A stretch of DNA of 64,000 nucleotides from Couchioplanes caeruleus (GCF_023499255.1 NZ_CP092183.1:2972501-3036500); one strand, 5' to 3'. Numbered from the stretch's first letter, positions 49,757-58,439 are shown. Translations and numbers: made by a program. Notes: generated by a model not told the origin, from the sequence alone.

Positions 49757-50437
49757 GTGGCGCAAGGTGTACGGCCCGAGCGGTGTGTGGTGGCCGTCGA
49801 CGGTCCCTCGGGATCGGGCAAATCCACCGTTTCCCGGCGTCTCGCCACGGCGATCGACGGCATCTACCTGGACACCGGCGCGATGTACCGGGCCGTGACC
49901 TGGGCCGTCCTGCAGGCCGGCGTCGACCTCACCGACACGGACTCGATCGTCAAGGTCGCCCAGGAGACGGACCTCTCGATCGGCACCGACCCGCTGGCGC
50001 CGCACTTCGAGGCCAACGGGGTGGACGTCGACGCGGCCATCCGCGGCCCCGAGGTCACCGGCGCGGTCTCGGCCGTCGCCGCGATCCCACAGGTACGCGC
50101 CATGCTCGTGCAGTTCCAGCGGGACATCATCGCCGGCGCCCCGCGTATCGTGGTGGAGGGCCGCGACATCGCTTCCGTCGTGGCACCCGACGCCGACCTC
50201 AAGGTGTACCTGACCGCGTCAGCCGCGGCCCGCGCCCAGCGGCGCAGTGCCGAGGACGCCACCGACGTGGCCGCGACCGAGGCCGACCTGGCCCGGCGCG
50301 ACAAGCTCGACTCGTCGCGCGCGGCCGACCCGCTCAAGCAGGCGGCCGACGCCACTGAGCTCGACACCACGGGCCTGGGCATCGACGAGGTCGTCGACCG
50401 GCTCCTGGACATGCTGAACAGCAAGGTGAGTAAGTGA
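49757..50437 (+). CDS. cmk: Cytidylate kinase
   Basis: A 226-residue (d)CMP kinase. P-loop [17 protein letters not shown] is near the N-terminus, followed by [12 protein letters not shown] and the NMP-binding [11 protein letters not shown] and [14 protein letters not shown] segments. GTG 49757 is chosen because ggagg lies five bases upstream; a TTG at 49745 would place the ribosome site inside the gene. The stop overlaps the der start (GTGA). Confidence 0.95.
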   Translation: MAQGVRPERCVVAVDGPSGSGKSTVSRRLATAIDGIYLDTGAMYRAVTWAVLQAGVDLTDTDSIVKVAQETDLSIGTDPLAPHFEANGVDVDAAIRGPEVTGAVSAVAAIPQVRAMLVQFQRDIIAGAPRIVVEGRDIASVVAPDADLKVYLTASAAARAQRRSAEDATDVAATEADLARRDKLDSSRAADPLKQAADATELDTTGLGIDEVVDRLLDMLNSKVSK

Positions 50438-51858
50438 CTGACTTCCCCGTCGACCTCTCCGAGTTCGACGACGTGACCTTCAGCGACGGCACGACGGGCG
50501 ACGGCGACGAGCCGGCCGGCCCGCAGCCCGTCGTGGCCATCGTCGGCCGCCCCAACGTGGGCAAGTCGACGCTGGTCAACCGCATCATCGGCCGCCGCCA
50601 GGCGGTGGTCGAGGACGTGCCGGGCGTCACCCGCGACCGAGTCCCGTACGACGCCCAGTGGAACGGCCGCCGCTTCACCGTGGTCGACACGGGCGGCTGG
50701 GAACCCGACGCCAAGGACCGCGCGGCCGCCATCGCCGCCCAGGCCGAGATCGCCGTGCAGACCGCCGACGTGGTCGTCTTCGTGGTCGACGCCACCATCG
50801 GCTCGACCGACATGGACGAGAAGGCCGTACGCATGCTGCGCCGCAGCAACAAGCCGGTCATCCTGGTGGCGAACAAGGCCGACAACCAGGCCATCGAGCT
50901 CGAAGCGGTCTCCCTGTGGTCGCTCGGTCTCGGCGAGCCGTTCCCGATCTCGGCCCTGCACGGCCGAGGCTCGGGCGACCTCCTCGACGCCATCCTGGCC
51001 GCGATGCCCCCCGCGCCCCCGATCATCGAAGGCGGCCCCCGAGGCCCCCGCCGGGTCGCCCTGGTGGGCCGCCCGAACGTGGGCAAATCGTCGCTGCTCA
51101 ACCGCCTCGCCCGCGAAGAGCGCGCGGTGGTCGACTCGGTCGCCGGCACCACGGTCGACCCGGTCGACAGCCTGGTCGAGATGGACGGCGAAGTCTGGCA
51201 GTTCGTGGACACCGCCGGCCTCCGCAAGCGGGTCAACCAGGCCTCGGGCACGGAGTACTACGCATCCCTGCGCACCGCCGGCGCCGTCGAGGCCGCCGAG
51301 GTGGCAGTCGTCCTCCTGGACGCGGGAGAGGTGATCTCCGAGCAGGACCAGCGGGTGCTGACCTCGGTGGTCGAGGCGGGGCGGGCACTGGTGATCGCCT
51401 TCAACAAGTGGGACCTGGTCGACGACGACCGGCGGTTCTACCTCGACAAGGAGATCGACCGGGAGCTCAAGCGGATCCCCTGGGCCATCCGGGTGAACAT
51501 CTCGGCCAAAACCGGCCGCGCGGTCGACAAGCTTGCGCCAGCCATCCGCCGTGCCCTGGCCAGCTGGGAAAAGCGCATCCCGACCGGCGCACTGAACCAG
51601 TGGCTGACGGCACTGACCCAGGCCACGCCGCACCCCGTCCGCGGTGGGCGGGCGCCGCGCGTGTTGTTCGCTACGCAGGCCGGGGTAGCTCCACCGCGGT
51701 TCGTACTGTTCACCACCGGGCCGTTCGATGCCGGGTACCAGCGGTTCGTGGAGCGGAAGCTGCGGGAGGAGTTCGGGTTCGAGGGAAGTCCGGTGGAAGT
51801 CGCCGTACGCCCCCGCAAGAAGCTCGGCCCCGGCGGGCGCGGCAAGGCACACGGGTGA
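50434..51858 (+). CDS. der: Ribosome biogenesis GTPase Der
   Basis: A 474-residue protein with two tandem GTPase domains and a C-terminal KH-like domain. G1 motifs [10 protein letters not shown] (first) and [10 protein letters not shown] (second), G3 DTGGW and DTAGL, and G4 NKAD and NKWD are all intact. It acts in 50S subunit assembly. A short acidic N-terminus (~30 residues) precedes the first domain. GTG 50434 overlaps the cmk stop. Confidence 0.97.
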   Translation: MTDFPVDLSEFDDVTFSDGTTGDGDEPAGPQPVVAIVGRPNVGKSTLVNRIIGRRQAVVEDVPGVTRDRVPYDAQWNGRRFTVVDTGGWEPDAKDRAAAIAAQAEIAVQTADVVVFVVDATIGSTDMDEKAVRMLRRSNKPVILVANKADNQAIELEAVSLWSLGLGEPFPISALHGRGSGDLLDAILAAMPPAPPIIEGGPRGPRRVALVGRPNVGKSSLLNRLAREERAVVDSVAGTTVDPVDSLVEMDGEVWQFVDTAGLRKRVNQASGTEYYASLRTAGAVEAAEVAVVLLDAGEVISEQDQRVLTSVVEAGRALVIAFNKWDLVDDDRRFYLDKEIDRELKRIPWAIRVNISAKTGRAVDKLAPAIRRALASWEKRIPTGALNQWLTALTQATPHPVRGGRAPRVLFATQAGVAPPRFVLFTTGPFDAGYQRFVERKLREEFGFEGSPVEVAVRPRKKLGPGGRGKAHG

Positions 51859-51881
51859 CCTTGGTCTTGCCTGTGCTGGGT

Positions 51882-51972
51882 CTTCCCGGCGTGCCGGCGC
51901 TTCCCGGGCATGCTGGCGCTGCCCAGCGTGCTTGTGCTTGCCGGCATGCGGGTGCTTCCCGGCATGCCGGTG
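51882..51972 (+). repeat. Five degenerate 18-bp tandem repeats downstream of der
   Basis: Units of about 18 bases begin at 51882, 51900, 51919, 51937 and 51955, e.g. cttcccggcatgccggtg (51955-51972). The last holds the palindrome ccggcatgccgg. They fill most of the 184-base gap between der and tRNA-Pro, at the left edge of the island. Function unknown; a gene here is not supported. Confidence 0.75.
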
Positions 51973-52042
51973 TGAACTGGGTTGGGGAGCTGGGGTAGGG
52001 TAGTCGTGTTGCCGCGCACTGGGGGATCTCGGGGCGTGGCAT

Positions 52043-52116
<74 letters not shown>

Positions 52117-52204
52117 CAGCGAAGGGGTTTTCGCAGGTCAGAGACTTGCGAGGACCCCTTTTTCGTGTCTGACGACGTCACCGGGATCGAGCACGCCGCT
52201 TGTA

Positions 52205-52215
52205 GACCCCTTGAC
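52205..52215 (-). other. Inverted copy of the candidate attachment core
   Basis: GACCCCTTGAC on the plus strand, the reverse complement of the tRNA-Pro core, 17 bases before the start of the first recombinase. It may be an arm/core-type binding site or an operator for the recombinase gene rather than a crossover site. Confidence 0.5.
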
Positions 52216-52232
52216 TCGGCAGGTGACGAGAG

Positions 52233-53195
52233 ATGCCCCTACTGAAGCTCGACCGACTGTGCGAAGGCCTGGAGAAGGGCGACTGGGCCGGCTTCCTGCG
52301 CGACTGGGACCGCGCCCTGCGGGCCGGGAATCACCCGGAGACCACGCGCTACAACTACCTTCTGGCGGCCGCCCAGTTGGCGAAGTATCTGACCGCGGAA
52401 TCACCGGACCCGGACGCCGATGACGCCGGGCAGGACCCGACTCTGGTGACCAAGGCGCACATCGAATCGTTCCAGGCGTGGATGATCGAAACCCGATCGG
52501 CGTCAACCGCGCTGAACAAGCACAAGAGCCTGCAGCAGTTCTTCAAGTACCTGGTCGAAGAGGAGGAGATCGACCGGTCGCCGATGGAGCGGGTGAAGCA
52601 ACCGCAGACCCCGCAAAAGTTGGTCCCGGTCATGGGTGACGACGATACGAAGAAACTGCTCGACGGCACCAAGGGCAAGTCGTTCATGGCGTTGCGGGAC
52701 GAGGCGCTGATCCGGCTGTACTACAACACCGGCGCCCGCCTTTCCGAGATCGGGAATCTGCTGCTGACTGATCTCGACATGAACACCGAGTCCGTCCACC
52801 TCCATGGCAAGGGTGCCAAGGACCGGCGGGTGCGGTTCGGGCCGAAGACCTCCCGGGCGATCGCGCGATATTTGCGGGCCCGCGCGAAACGCAAAGGTGC
52901 GGCCGATGTGCCGCAGTTGTGGATGGCGGAAAGAGGTGGCCGTCCGCTAACCCCGAACGGCATCAAGATCATGCTCAAACGTCGCGGCACGGCCGCTGGG
53001 GTGACGGATACGCACGCGCATCGGTGGAGGCACAACTTCGCCCACGAATGGCATCGGGCAGGCGGGAACACCGGTGATCTGATGCTGCTGCTCGGTTGGG
53101 CGTCTGACGACATGCCCCGTCGCTACGGCGCCAGTGCGGCGGCAGAGCGGGCGCAGGAGCTTCAGGTCCAGATGGGCATCGGCGAGCGAGTGTGA
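52233..53195 (+). CDS. Tyrosine recombinase/integrase, copy 1
   Basis: A 320-residue tyrosine recombinase. An N-terminal SAM-like DNA-binding domain (about 15-110, ETRSASTALNKHKSLQQFFKYL) precedes the catalytic domain. Visible catalytic residues are R169 (NTGARLSE), K193 (HGKGAKDRRV), H263 and R266 (HAHRWRHNFAHEW), and Y298 (PRRYGAS). The usual second His is Trp289 (LLGWASDD). It is close to copy 2 at 55.8 kb over its whole length. ATG 52233 follows gacgagag. It is the first gene after tRNA-Pro and probably mobilises this island. Confidence 0.93.
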   Translation: MPLLKLDRLCEGLEKGDWAGFLRDWDRALRAGNHPETTRYNYLLAAAQLAKYLTAESPDPDADDAGQDPTLVTKAHIESFQAWMIETRSASTALNKHKSLQQFFKYLVEEEEIDRSPMERVKQPQTPQKLVPVMGDDDTKKLLDGTKGKSFMALRDEALIRLYYNTGARLSEIGNLLLTDLDMNTESVHLHGKGAKDRRVRFGPKTSRAIARYLRARAKRKGAADVPQLWMAERGGRPLTPNGIKIMLKRRGTAAGVTDTHAHRWRHNFAHEWHRAGGNTGDLMLLLGWASDDMPRRYGASAAAERAQELQVQMGIGERV

Positions 53196-53201
53196 GGTGC
53201 A

Positions 53202-53241
53202 CGGGCTCGACGTGGTCGTGATCGAGACCGCGTCGAGCCCG
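53202..53241 (+). terminator. Hairpin terminator after recombinase copy 1
   Basis: Perfect 11-bp arms cgggctcgacg (53202-53212) and cgtcgagcccg (53231-53241), with an inner ggtc/gacc pairing. It starts six bases after the recombinase stop and separates it from the convergent HEPN gene. There is no T-run, as often in high-GC DNA. Confidence 0.7.
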
Positions 53242-53332
53242 CTTCACCCGTACATCCGACATTCGACGTATGGCCCCGAAGCCCGCGGGAAGGACCTGTC
53301 CAGAGGCACGAGCGTGGGGCTCGGGTCTGGAG

Positions 53333-53899
53333 TCATCGTCGATGGGCGTGGTCGACGACGCGGGGGTGACCGTCCAGGGCTGCGACGAACTGCTGGCAAA
53401 TCTGCGAGCACCGGTCCAGTGATGCGGCGGTGATCACGACCATGCCGTCGCGCACCGGTACACCCAGGACGCGGATCTTGCGGGGGACACCTGTCTCGAT
53501 CTGCTTGGCGGTGAACCGTCCGAGGCCGTGCGCGATCGCGTTACGGACCAGGAAGCAGGCATCAAGCTTGTCCCACATGGCGATGGCATGCAGGTCGACG
53601 TCGTGCCGTTGCTTGAGCGCGGCGGTCACGTCCGCCCATCCCCGAGCAGCGCGGACGGTGCGTTCGCCGTCGAGCTGTTTCAACAAGGCCTCGACGTAGA
53701 TTTCCACGATGCTCACCATGCGGAGCCAACAGGCGGCTCGCTCCACGGATGCCGGGTGGCCCATGGGGCCGGCCGCGGTGCGATGCCGCTGCCTTCGCTG
53801 GTCTTGGCTAACTGCTGCAGTGTGGTGCTGTACGAAGGTGGTGATCAACTGAGCCAGGGCGTCCTCGGTGAGCTCGAGCCGGGCGGGTTCTGGCGTCAT
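53333..53899 (-). CDS. HEPN-motif protein, partner of the reverse transcriptase
   Basis: A 188-residue mostly helical protein. Residues 119-124 read RNAIAH, the Arg-x4-His motif of catalytic HEPN ribonucleases, at the end of a helix (WDKLDACFLVRNAIAHGLGRF). An upstream helix IVEIYVEALLKQL fits the four-helix HEPN bundle. A beta-rich tail (KIRVLGVPVRDGMVVITAAS) follows. Its ATG overlaps the stop of the reverse transcriptase gene by four bases, so both are made together. By analogy with AbiA, where RT and HEPN parts are in one protein, it may be the toxic RNase effector of an anti-phage module. Function is inferred; the motif is seen. Confidence 0.75.
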   Translation of the reverse strand: MTPEPARLELTEDALAQLITTFVQHHTAAVSQDQRRQRHRTAAGPMGHPASVERAACWLRMVSIVEIYVEALLKQLDGERTVRAARGWADVTAALKQRHDVDLHAIAMWDKLDACFLVRNAIAHGLGRFTAKQIETGVPRKIRVLGVPVRDGMVVITAASLDRCSQICQQFVAALDGHPRVVDHAHRR

Positions 53900-55425
53900 G
53901 ACTGGCCGAGGATCGTCACGTGTAGCCCGCTGTCATGCCGCACTGCTTCGTAAGCGTCCCCGGCAACGGCGTGATGACCATGTAGACGCTGCAGGGCTTG
54001 CAAGTACCACGTCGCCAGCGCCGACGGTTCCCCGTCAAGCGCACGAATGACGTCCTGGGCTTCGATCTTGTTCACGTCGGCCAGCGCCAACGTGGCTTCC
54101 GCGCGTACGGCGGATCCGTAGCGTTGCGCGCGCTGGTCTGCGACCCAGGCGGTGAACGGCTCCGAGTCAGTCAGGTGGAGTTCGCGGATGGCCCGCAGGA
54201 TGCAGAGCCGTTGCCAGTCGCTGAGGCTGACGTCGTTGATGATGGTGCTGAGGCTGCGGGTCGTTGCCGGCCGGTCGATGGGGGCCATTGCCTGCAGGTA
54301 GCGCAAGACGTACGGCGTTGCGGCAGCGACGAAGGCGACGATGTTCTCCACCTTGGGCATGACCTCGACCGCGCGTGGCTCGCTGGAAGTCGCGAGCTTG
54401 GTCAGGGCTTGTCGGATGTTGCGGACGGCGGACCGGTTCGCCCCGTGAAGGTTGATCTGCGTGTCGTTTGCCGGCTGTCCGTCGAGTTCGCGGGGCGTCA
54501 CTGTCGAGCGCAGGGTGTCCAGGGCCCATGTCGGGTCAGGGTCATCGGAGCCGTCGTCGTAGTCGGCGACGTTGTAGTCGCGGTAGTAGGTGACGAATGA
54601 CGGTGTGCGGGTCTTGGACTCGTTGAGCACGAGTCCGTTGTCGCGGGCTGCTGAGGTGAGATCGTCGAGCGCACGTCTGGCATCCTCGAAGGACTCGACC
54701 GCGACGCGAAAGTCGTCGTTGTAGCGCCACGAGGGCCACTGCTGCCGTTGGATCGCGCGATGGATACGGCTCGCGTAGAGCTCGGAGAGTCGGTCCGATG
54801 GTTCGAGGAGCTGGGGTATGCCGTATCGGCGTCCCTGCACCTCGAGCAGGAGTTCGAGCAGGCATTCGATGGTGGCGTGGTCGCTGGTGCGCAGGAGCAG
54901 TTCCCGGCCGAGGATGTCGTGGTCGATGTAGTCGTAGAACGAGGCGAGATCGGCGGTGACGATGTACTCGATGTCCGCATCCTCGGGCCGGAACTCGTAG
55001 GTCCAGTTCTCAGCTTCGATGGCCGCGCGTGTTGTCCGGGTCTCGGCGAACCGTATCGGTGCGACGGTGAAGTCCTGGTAGGCCTCATTGGAGCGGTCCA
55101 CCTCGTACCTGGCCTTGGTCATGAGGAGGTCAGTCAAGGCCCGGTAGGTCACTCGCTCGGGGAATCCCCAAATGGCGACTGGCCGGCTGCCGGCCTCAGG
55201 CTTGGCGACACCGATGACCAGGCCGCTACCTGTGGTGAGTCCGGCCTGAAGTTGGCCGGTCAGCCACGCGGCGAACGTGGGTGCGTTCTCCTTCAGCTCG
55301 AGACCACCCGGCGTCGGTGGCATCAAGGCTTCGCGGGCCATGGCTTCCCCGCGGGCGGCTGCTGTCAGGTCGAGCTGAGCGAGGACATCGGCGGGAAGCG
55401 GGCGCATGCCGGTATGAAAGCACAC
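53896..55425 (-). CDS. Reverse transcriptase of the Abi/UG (defence-associated) type
   Basis: A protein of up to 509 residues. The RT core lies at about 70-290: motif A VTADLASFYDYIDHD (Asp159), motif B YGIPQLLEPSDRLSELYAS (about 201-219), motif C WRYNDDF with the catalytic YNDD at 235-238, and motif D LVLNESKT. Residues about 320-509 are helical and repeat-like, as in the alpha-repeat C-termini of AbiK/AbiA and unknown-group RTs. There is no maturase, HNH or retron features. The frame opens at GTG 55425; ATG 55407 is an alternative. It is coupled to the HEPN gene. A role in phage defence is inferred from RT class, partner and mobile setting. Confidence 0.88.
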   Translation of the reverse strand: MCFHTGMRPLPADVLAQLDLTAAARGEAMAREALMPPTPGGLELKENAPTFAAWLTGQLQAGLTTGSGLVIGVAKPEAGSRPVAIWGFPERVTYRALTDLLMTKARYEVDRSNEAYQDFTVAPIRFAETRTTRAAIEAENWTYEFRPEDADIEYIVTADLASFYDYIDHDILGRELLLRTSDHATIECLLELLLEVQGRRYGIPQLLEPSDRLSELYASRIHRAIQRQQWPSWRYNDDFRVAVESFEDARRALDDLTSAARDNGLVLNESKTRTPSFVTYYRDYNVADYDDGSDDPDPTWALDTLRSTVTPRELDGQPANDTQINLHGANRSAVRNIRQALTKLATSSEPRAVEVMPKVENIVAFVAAATPYVLRYLQAMAPIDRPATTRSLSTIINDVSLSDWQRLCILRAIRELHLTDSEPFTAWVADQRAQRYGSAVRAEATLALADVNKIEAQDVIRALDGEPSALATWYLQALQRLHGHHAVAGDAYEAVRHDSGLHVTILGQS

Positions 55426-55520
55426 GGTCGCCTACTGCTGACTTGTGGTGATCCACCTTCCGGTGGGAGCTGCCTCCTGTGCGGCTGCCTCGGACGTCGG
55501 CTGCTGAGTAAGGCTGCATT

Positions 55521-55625
55521 CTGGGTTGAACGTCGGATGGCATGCCGCGGCGGGCCGGTGCGAGCGCGGCGGTGGAGCGGGTGCAAGGGTTGCAGGTGCA
55601 GTTGGGCATCGGTGAGCGGATCTGA
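55521..55625 (+). pseudogene. Remnant of a third tyrosine recombinase (C-terminal end)
   Basis: Read in frame from 55521 the sequence gives LG-stop-TSDGMPRRAGASAAV followed by ERVQGLQVQLGIGERI, aligned with LGWASDDMPRRYGASAAA... of recombinase copy 1 to its last codon. The Trp codon is TGA (55527-55529) and the catalytic Tyr has become Ala. Only the last ~34 codons are recognisable. It lies just upstream (on the opposite strand) of the RT gene and marks an old insertion. Confidence 0.8.
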
Positions 55626-55806
55626 TTGGCTCACCGGCTGCGGCGGTGGGAAGTGCCGCAGCAGCCGGATCCGGCCCGGGGGAGTGGTGGGGGAGGAGAT
55701 AGGGGGAGACAGCTGCAGACAGCTTTCGCCTCTTGGGCCGCAGCTCGGATGATCGAAGGTGCGCCGCGCGTACGGCCTCGCGGTGCCATACGTGCCCTTG
55801 TACGTA

Positions 55807-55817
55807 GTCAAGGGGTC
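55807..55817 (+). other. Direct copy of the candidate attachment core
   Basis: GTCAAGGGGTC, identical to the tRNA-Pro core at 52081-52091 and in the same orientation, 29 bases before recombinase copy 2. It sits in a partly symmetric context (cccttg ... caaggg). The direct pair brackets 3.7 kb that contain recombinase copy 1 and the RT-HEPN genes. Confidence 0.5.
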
Positions 55818-55846
55818 CACGTGCCGGCTCGGCGAATGTCTGCGAG

Positions 55847-56803
55847 GTGGATGTGCTCGATCTGCAGAAGGTCTGTCACGGTGTGCCGCCCGCCTGGTTT
55901 GACTACCTGCGGGACTGGGATCGGATGCTGCGATCTGGGAACTACCCGGAGACCACCCGATACGGCTACCTGTTGGCCGGTGCGCAGCTGAGCCGGTTCC
56001 TGCTCGACAACGCCGAGCGGCTGGGGGCGGAGGATGCGGCGGAGGATCCGACCGAGGTCGAGCGCGGGCACATCGAGGAGTTCCAGGCGTGGATGGTGCG
56101 TACCCGGTCGGCGTCGACGGCTTTGAACAAGCACAAGGGGCTGCAGCAGTTCTTCCGGTGGCTGGCTGAGGAAAAAGACCTCGAGCGTTCCCCGTTGGCC
56201 CGAGTCCGCCAGCCCAAGACCGCGCAAGTCCTCATCCCCATCCTGGGCGACGACGACACCGCGAAGATCCTGGCTACCTGCAAGAGCAAAGACTTTCTGT
56301 CGCTGCGGGACGAGGCCATCATCCGTCTCTTCTACAACACCGGTGCCCGGCTGTCGGAAGTCGCCGGGCTGCAGCTGGACGACGTAGATCTCAACAACGA
56401 CTCGCTGCTGTTTCACGGCAAGGGCATGAAGGACCGCCGAGTACGGTTCGGCCCGAAGACCGGTCATGCGCTGAGCAAGTTCCTGCGTGCGCGCAGCCGG
56501 CGTAAGGCGGCCTCGTCGACGGCGATGTGGCTGCCTGCCCGCGGCGCGGTTCCGCTGTCGAGCAACGGCATCAAGCTCATGCTCCGGCGGCGCGGCGTTC
56601 TTGCGGGTGTGGACAACGTCCATGCGCATCGGTGGCGGCACAACTTCGCGCACGAGTGGAAGCTCGCCGGCGGTGACACCGGCGACTTGATGCTGGTGTT
56701 GGGCTGGTCGTCGGACGACATGCCTCGCAGGTACGGCGCGTCGGCGGCGGCTGAGCGGGCCCAGCTGACTCATGCGCGGCTGAGGATCGGCGAACGGGTC
56801 TGA
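55847..56803 (+). CDS. Tyrosine recombinase/integrase, copy 2
   Basis: A 318-residue paralogue of the recombinase at 52.2 kb, alignable end to end. The catalytic residues are Arg in NTGARLSE, Lys in HGKGMKDRRV, HAHRWRHNFAHEW and Tyr in PRRYGAS, again with Trp (LGWSSDD) where most tyrosine recombinases have the second His. GTG 55847 is preceded by gcgagg. It is followed by two small genes that probably travel with it. A copy of the tRNA-Pro core lies just upstream. Confidence 0.92.
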   Translation: MDVLDLQKVCHGVPPAWFDYLRDWDRMLRSGNYPETTRYGYLLAGAQLSRFLLDNAERLGAEDAAEDPTEVERGHIEEFQAWMVRTRSASTALNKHKGLQQFFRWLAEEKDLERSPLARVRQPKTAQVLIPILGDDDTAKILATCKSKDFLSLRDEAIIRLFYNTGARLSEVAGLQLDDVDLNNDSLLFHGKGMKDRRVRFGPKTGHALSKFLRARSRRKAASSTAMWLPARGAVPLSSNGIKLMLRRRGVLAGVDNVHAHRWRHNFAHEWKLAGGDTGDLMLVLGWSSDDMPRRYGASAAAERAQLTHARLRIGERV

Positions 56804-56819
56804 CGGGGGAGGCAACCTT

Positions 56820-57083
56820 ATGGCGTTGACGGCGAAGCAGCGGTCACGGCGGGCGCGGATCGCCGCGCACGCCTCGTGGGCAAATACGGGGGATCGGCAA
56901 GGTCGGACGGCTTCAGCAACGGCGTCGTTCTTGGCGAGGTTCGAGAAGCAGGTCGATCCGCTCGGGGTGTTGGAGCCGGAGATCCGCGCGACGATGGCGC
57001 AGCACGCGCGGCGCGCGTACATGCTGCAGCTGGCGGAGCGTTCGGCGAAGGTGCGAGCTCGGGGACCGAGTGGTGACGGCTGA
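56820..57083 (+). CDS. Small basic protein of mobile elements
   Basis: An 87-residue protein. The pattern ALTAKQRSRRARIAAHASWANT...ASFLARFEKQVDP...ARRAYMLQLAERSAKVRAR is one I recognise from many short unannotated proteins on actinobacterial integrative elements; no function is assigned. It is strongly basic at both ends and may bind nucleic acid. It starts 17 bases after recombinase copy 2 with gggaggcaacctt upstream, so the two are probably one transcript. Confidence 0.7.
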   Translation: MALTAKQRSRRARIAAHASWANTGDRQGRTASATASFLARFEKQVDPLGVLEPEIRATMAQHARRAYMLQLAERSAKVRARGPSGDG

Positions 57084-57204
57084 TGTCCCCGTTCGAGGTA
57101 TCAGCTCGGCTGCGGTCCGCGGTTCTGCGCGAGGATCGAAGCGGCACCGAGGTTCGAGATGGGCAAGGCGACATGACTCGCGTCTACTTGAGAAGGAGAC
57201 CATC

Positions 57205-58281
57205 GTGACCAACTACGCCATCGACGAGGACACCGGGACCCTGCTGCGGATCTGGCCGACAGGACGAGGGCAATGCGCGGCGGTGGTTTGCACCTTGCCT
57301 GCCGCCGCTGCGGTGGACGATTGGTTACGGCTCGCCGCGGCTCTGACGTCGTTGTCTGATGCGTTGTGGCGTTGCTACACCCATCCCGGCCTGTCGACCG
57401 ACGACCGGGACGGCAACGGAGAGGGATGGCGGCGTGAGCAGAGCCGCGAGTCCTTCTCGCAGCTGGTCGGATTCCTCAGGGAGCCGAATCTCCCAGGCGA
57501 AGACGGCGCCATCTTGGAGAGCTATGACCCGGTCGAAGAAGGGGCTCATCGTGTCGGCCGGGCGCTGCGGGCTCTCGATGACGTGAAGCTCCTCGAGGAG
57601 GTGAGCAGGGACGTCGCCGCGGAGATCGAAGCGGTCGAGTCCGCCGAACGTGGTGACTTGGGCGGTCGGGCCCAGCAGGCGGTGGTGTTGAGCCGCACCG
57701 ACGTGAGCCCGGTCCAGGTCGCCGCCGCCGACGGCGTGCTGGCGCTGGATCCGCTGAACGGCGAACATCTGTTCGTGGACGTCGACCCGACGGCCGCATC
57801 GGTGGCAGCCGCGCACTGGCTCAAGGCTGCTGCGGACGTCGTGGCCGAAGTGTCCGGCATGCCGGCGCACAGGGTGCTGATCGCCGCCGACGACATCGAG
57901 GCGTTGCCGGTCGAAACGCCGAGCGAGGTGCTGGAGCTGTTCAACTTCAGCAACACCGCCTACGGCGTGGTGGTGGAAATGGTTCGCGAGGCGATGGAGA
58001 TCGGTGCCGGCTCTGTAGCTGATATCGGGGCCTTGTTGGTCGAGCACGACACCGGAGACGACAACGACGACTCGGACGCTGAGGCGACGCCGGTGCGGCT
58101 GACCCTGTTGGATCCGCGACGGCCCGCTTTGGACTTGCTCGAGGATCTGCTCACCGGCATCCGCGGCTGCCGCCTGGTGTATGAGGAGTACGTCGAAGCG
58201 AGCGATGTCGCATCGACCGACACGCAGTTCTGCGAGGCGGTTCGCATGGAAGCGAGGAAGAACTACACCCGCCTGATGTGA
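57205..58281 (+). CDS. Unknown island protein
   Basis: A 358-residue acidic protein that I do not recognise. It has no signal peptide and no membrane segment. Segments such as DPTAASVAAAHWLKAAADVVAEVSG look helical, and there is an Asp-rich linker (DTGDDNDDSDAE) before the C-terminal ~60 residues. GTG 57205 has agaaggagac at ideal spacing. It may be cargo of the element of recombinase copy 2. What it does cannot be told from sequence. Confidence 0.75.
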   Translation: MTNYAIDEDTGTLLRIWPTGRGQCAAVVCTLPAAAAVDDWLRLAAALTSLSDALWRCYTHPGLSTDDRDGNGEGWRREQSRESFSQLVGFLREPNLPGEDGAILESYDPVEEGAHRVGRALRALDDVKLLEEVSRDVAAEIEAVESAERGDLGGRAQQAVVLSRTDVSPVQVAAADGVLALDPLNGEHLFVDVDPTAASVAAAHWLKAAADVVAEVSGMPAHRVLIAADDIEALPVETPSEVLELFNFSNTAYGVVVEMVREAMEIGAGSVADIGALLVEHDTGDDNDDSDAEATPVRLTLLDPRRPALDLLEDLLTGIRGCRLVYEEYVEASDVASTDTQFCEAVRMEARKNYTRLM

Positions 58282-58373
58282 GCAGTGAGATCGGCAGTTC
58301 ACGATGCATGTCCTTCGCGTATTCTTGGCGACGGACATAGTGCCTCCGCGTGCTGCTACTCGCGACCGCGCCA

Positions 58374-58420
58374 ACACACTGGCAGTGTGGGGGTCAGGGG
58401 TTCGAGTCCCCTCAGCTCCA
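58374..58420 (+). other. 3' half of tRNA-Ala(GGC): candidate attachment site
   Basis: The sequence acacactggcagtgtgg forms an anticodon arm with GGC anticodon and one broken base pair. It is followed by the variable bases, a perfect T-arm (agggg-ttcgagt-cccct) and the 3' acceptor strand cagctcc with discriminator A. There is no D-arm and no 5' acceptor strand (ggagctg or ggggctg) upstream, so it is not a whole tRNA. This is the usual product of integrase crossover in the anticodon loop. Confidence 0.75.
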
Positions 58421-58439
58421 CCCTTCTGAGCAGGCAAAA

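Noticed and set aside
49051..50358. 435-residue frame over the region before and inside cmk
   Set aside because: It is Arg/Pro-rich out-of-frame sequence over the real cmk gene; the upstream part is low complexity.
53896..55425. Group II intron or retron reverse transcriptase
   Set aside because: No maturase or HNH domain, no intron domain V-like hairpin nearby, and no adjacent inverted-repeat msr/msd-like RNA. The helical C-terminal half fits Abi/UG types better.
53333..55425. Assignment to a named DRT type
   Set aside because: Known types are defined by specific partners (nitrilase, ncRNA, second RT) that are not seen here; the sequence alone does not justify a type.
58340..58425. A complete tRNA or tmRNA
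   Set aside because: No D-arm and no 5' acceptor strand pairing with cagctcc upstream; a tmRNA 5' end would have to lie within the preceding coding gene.
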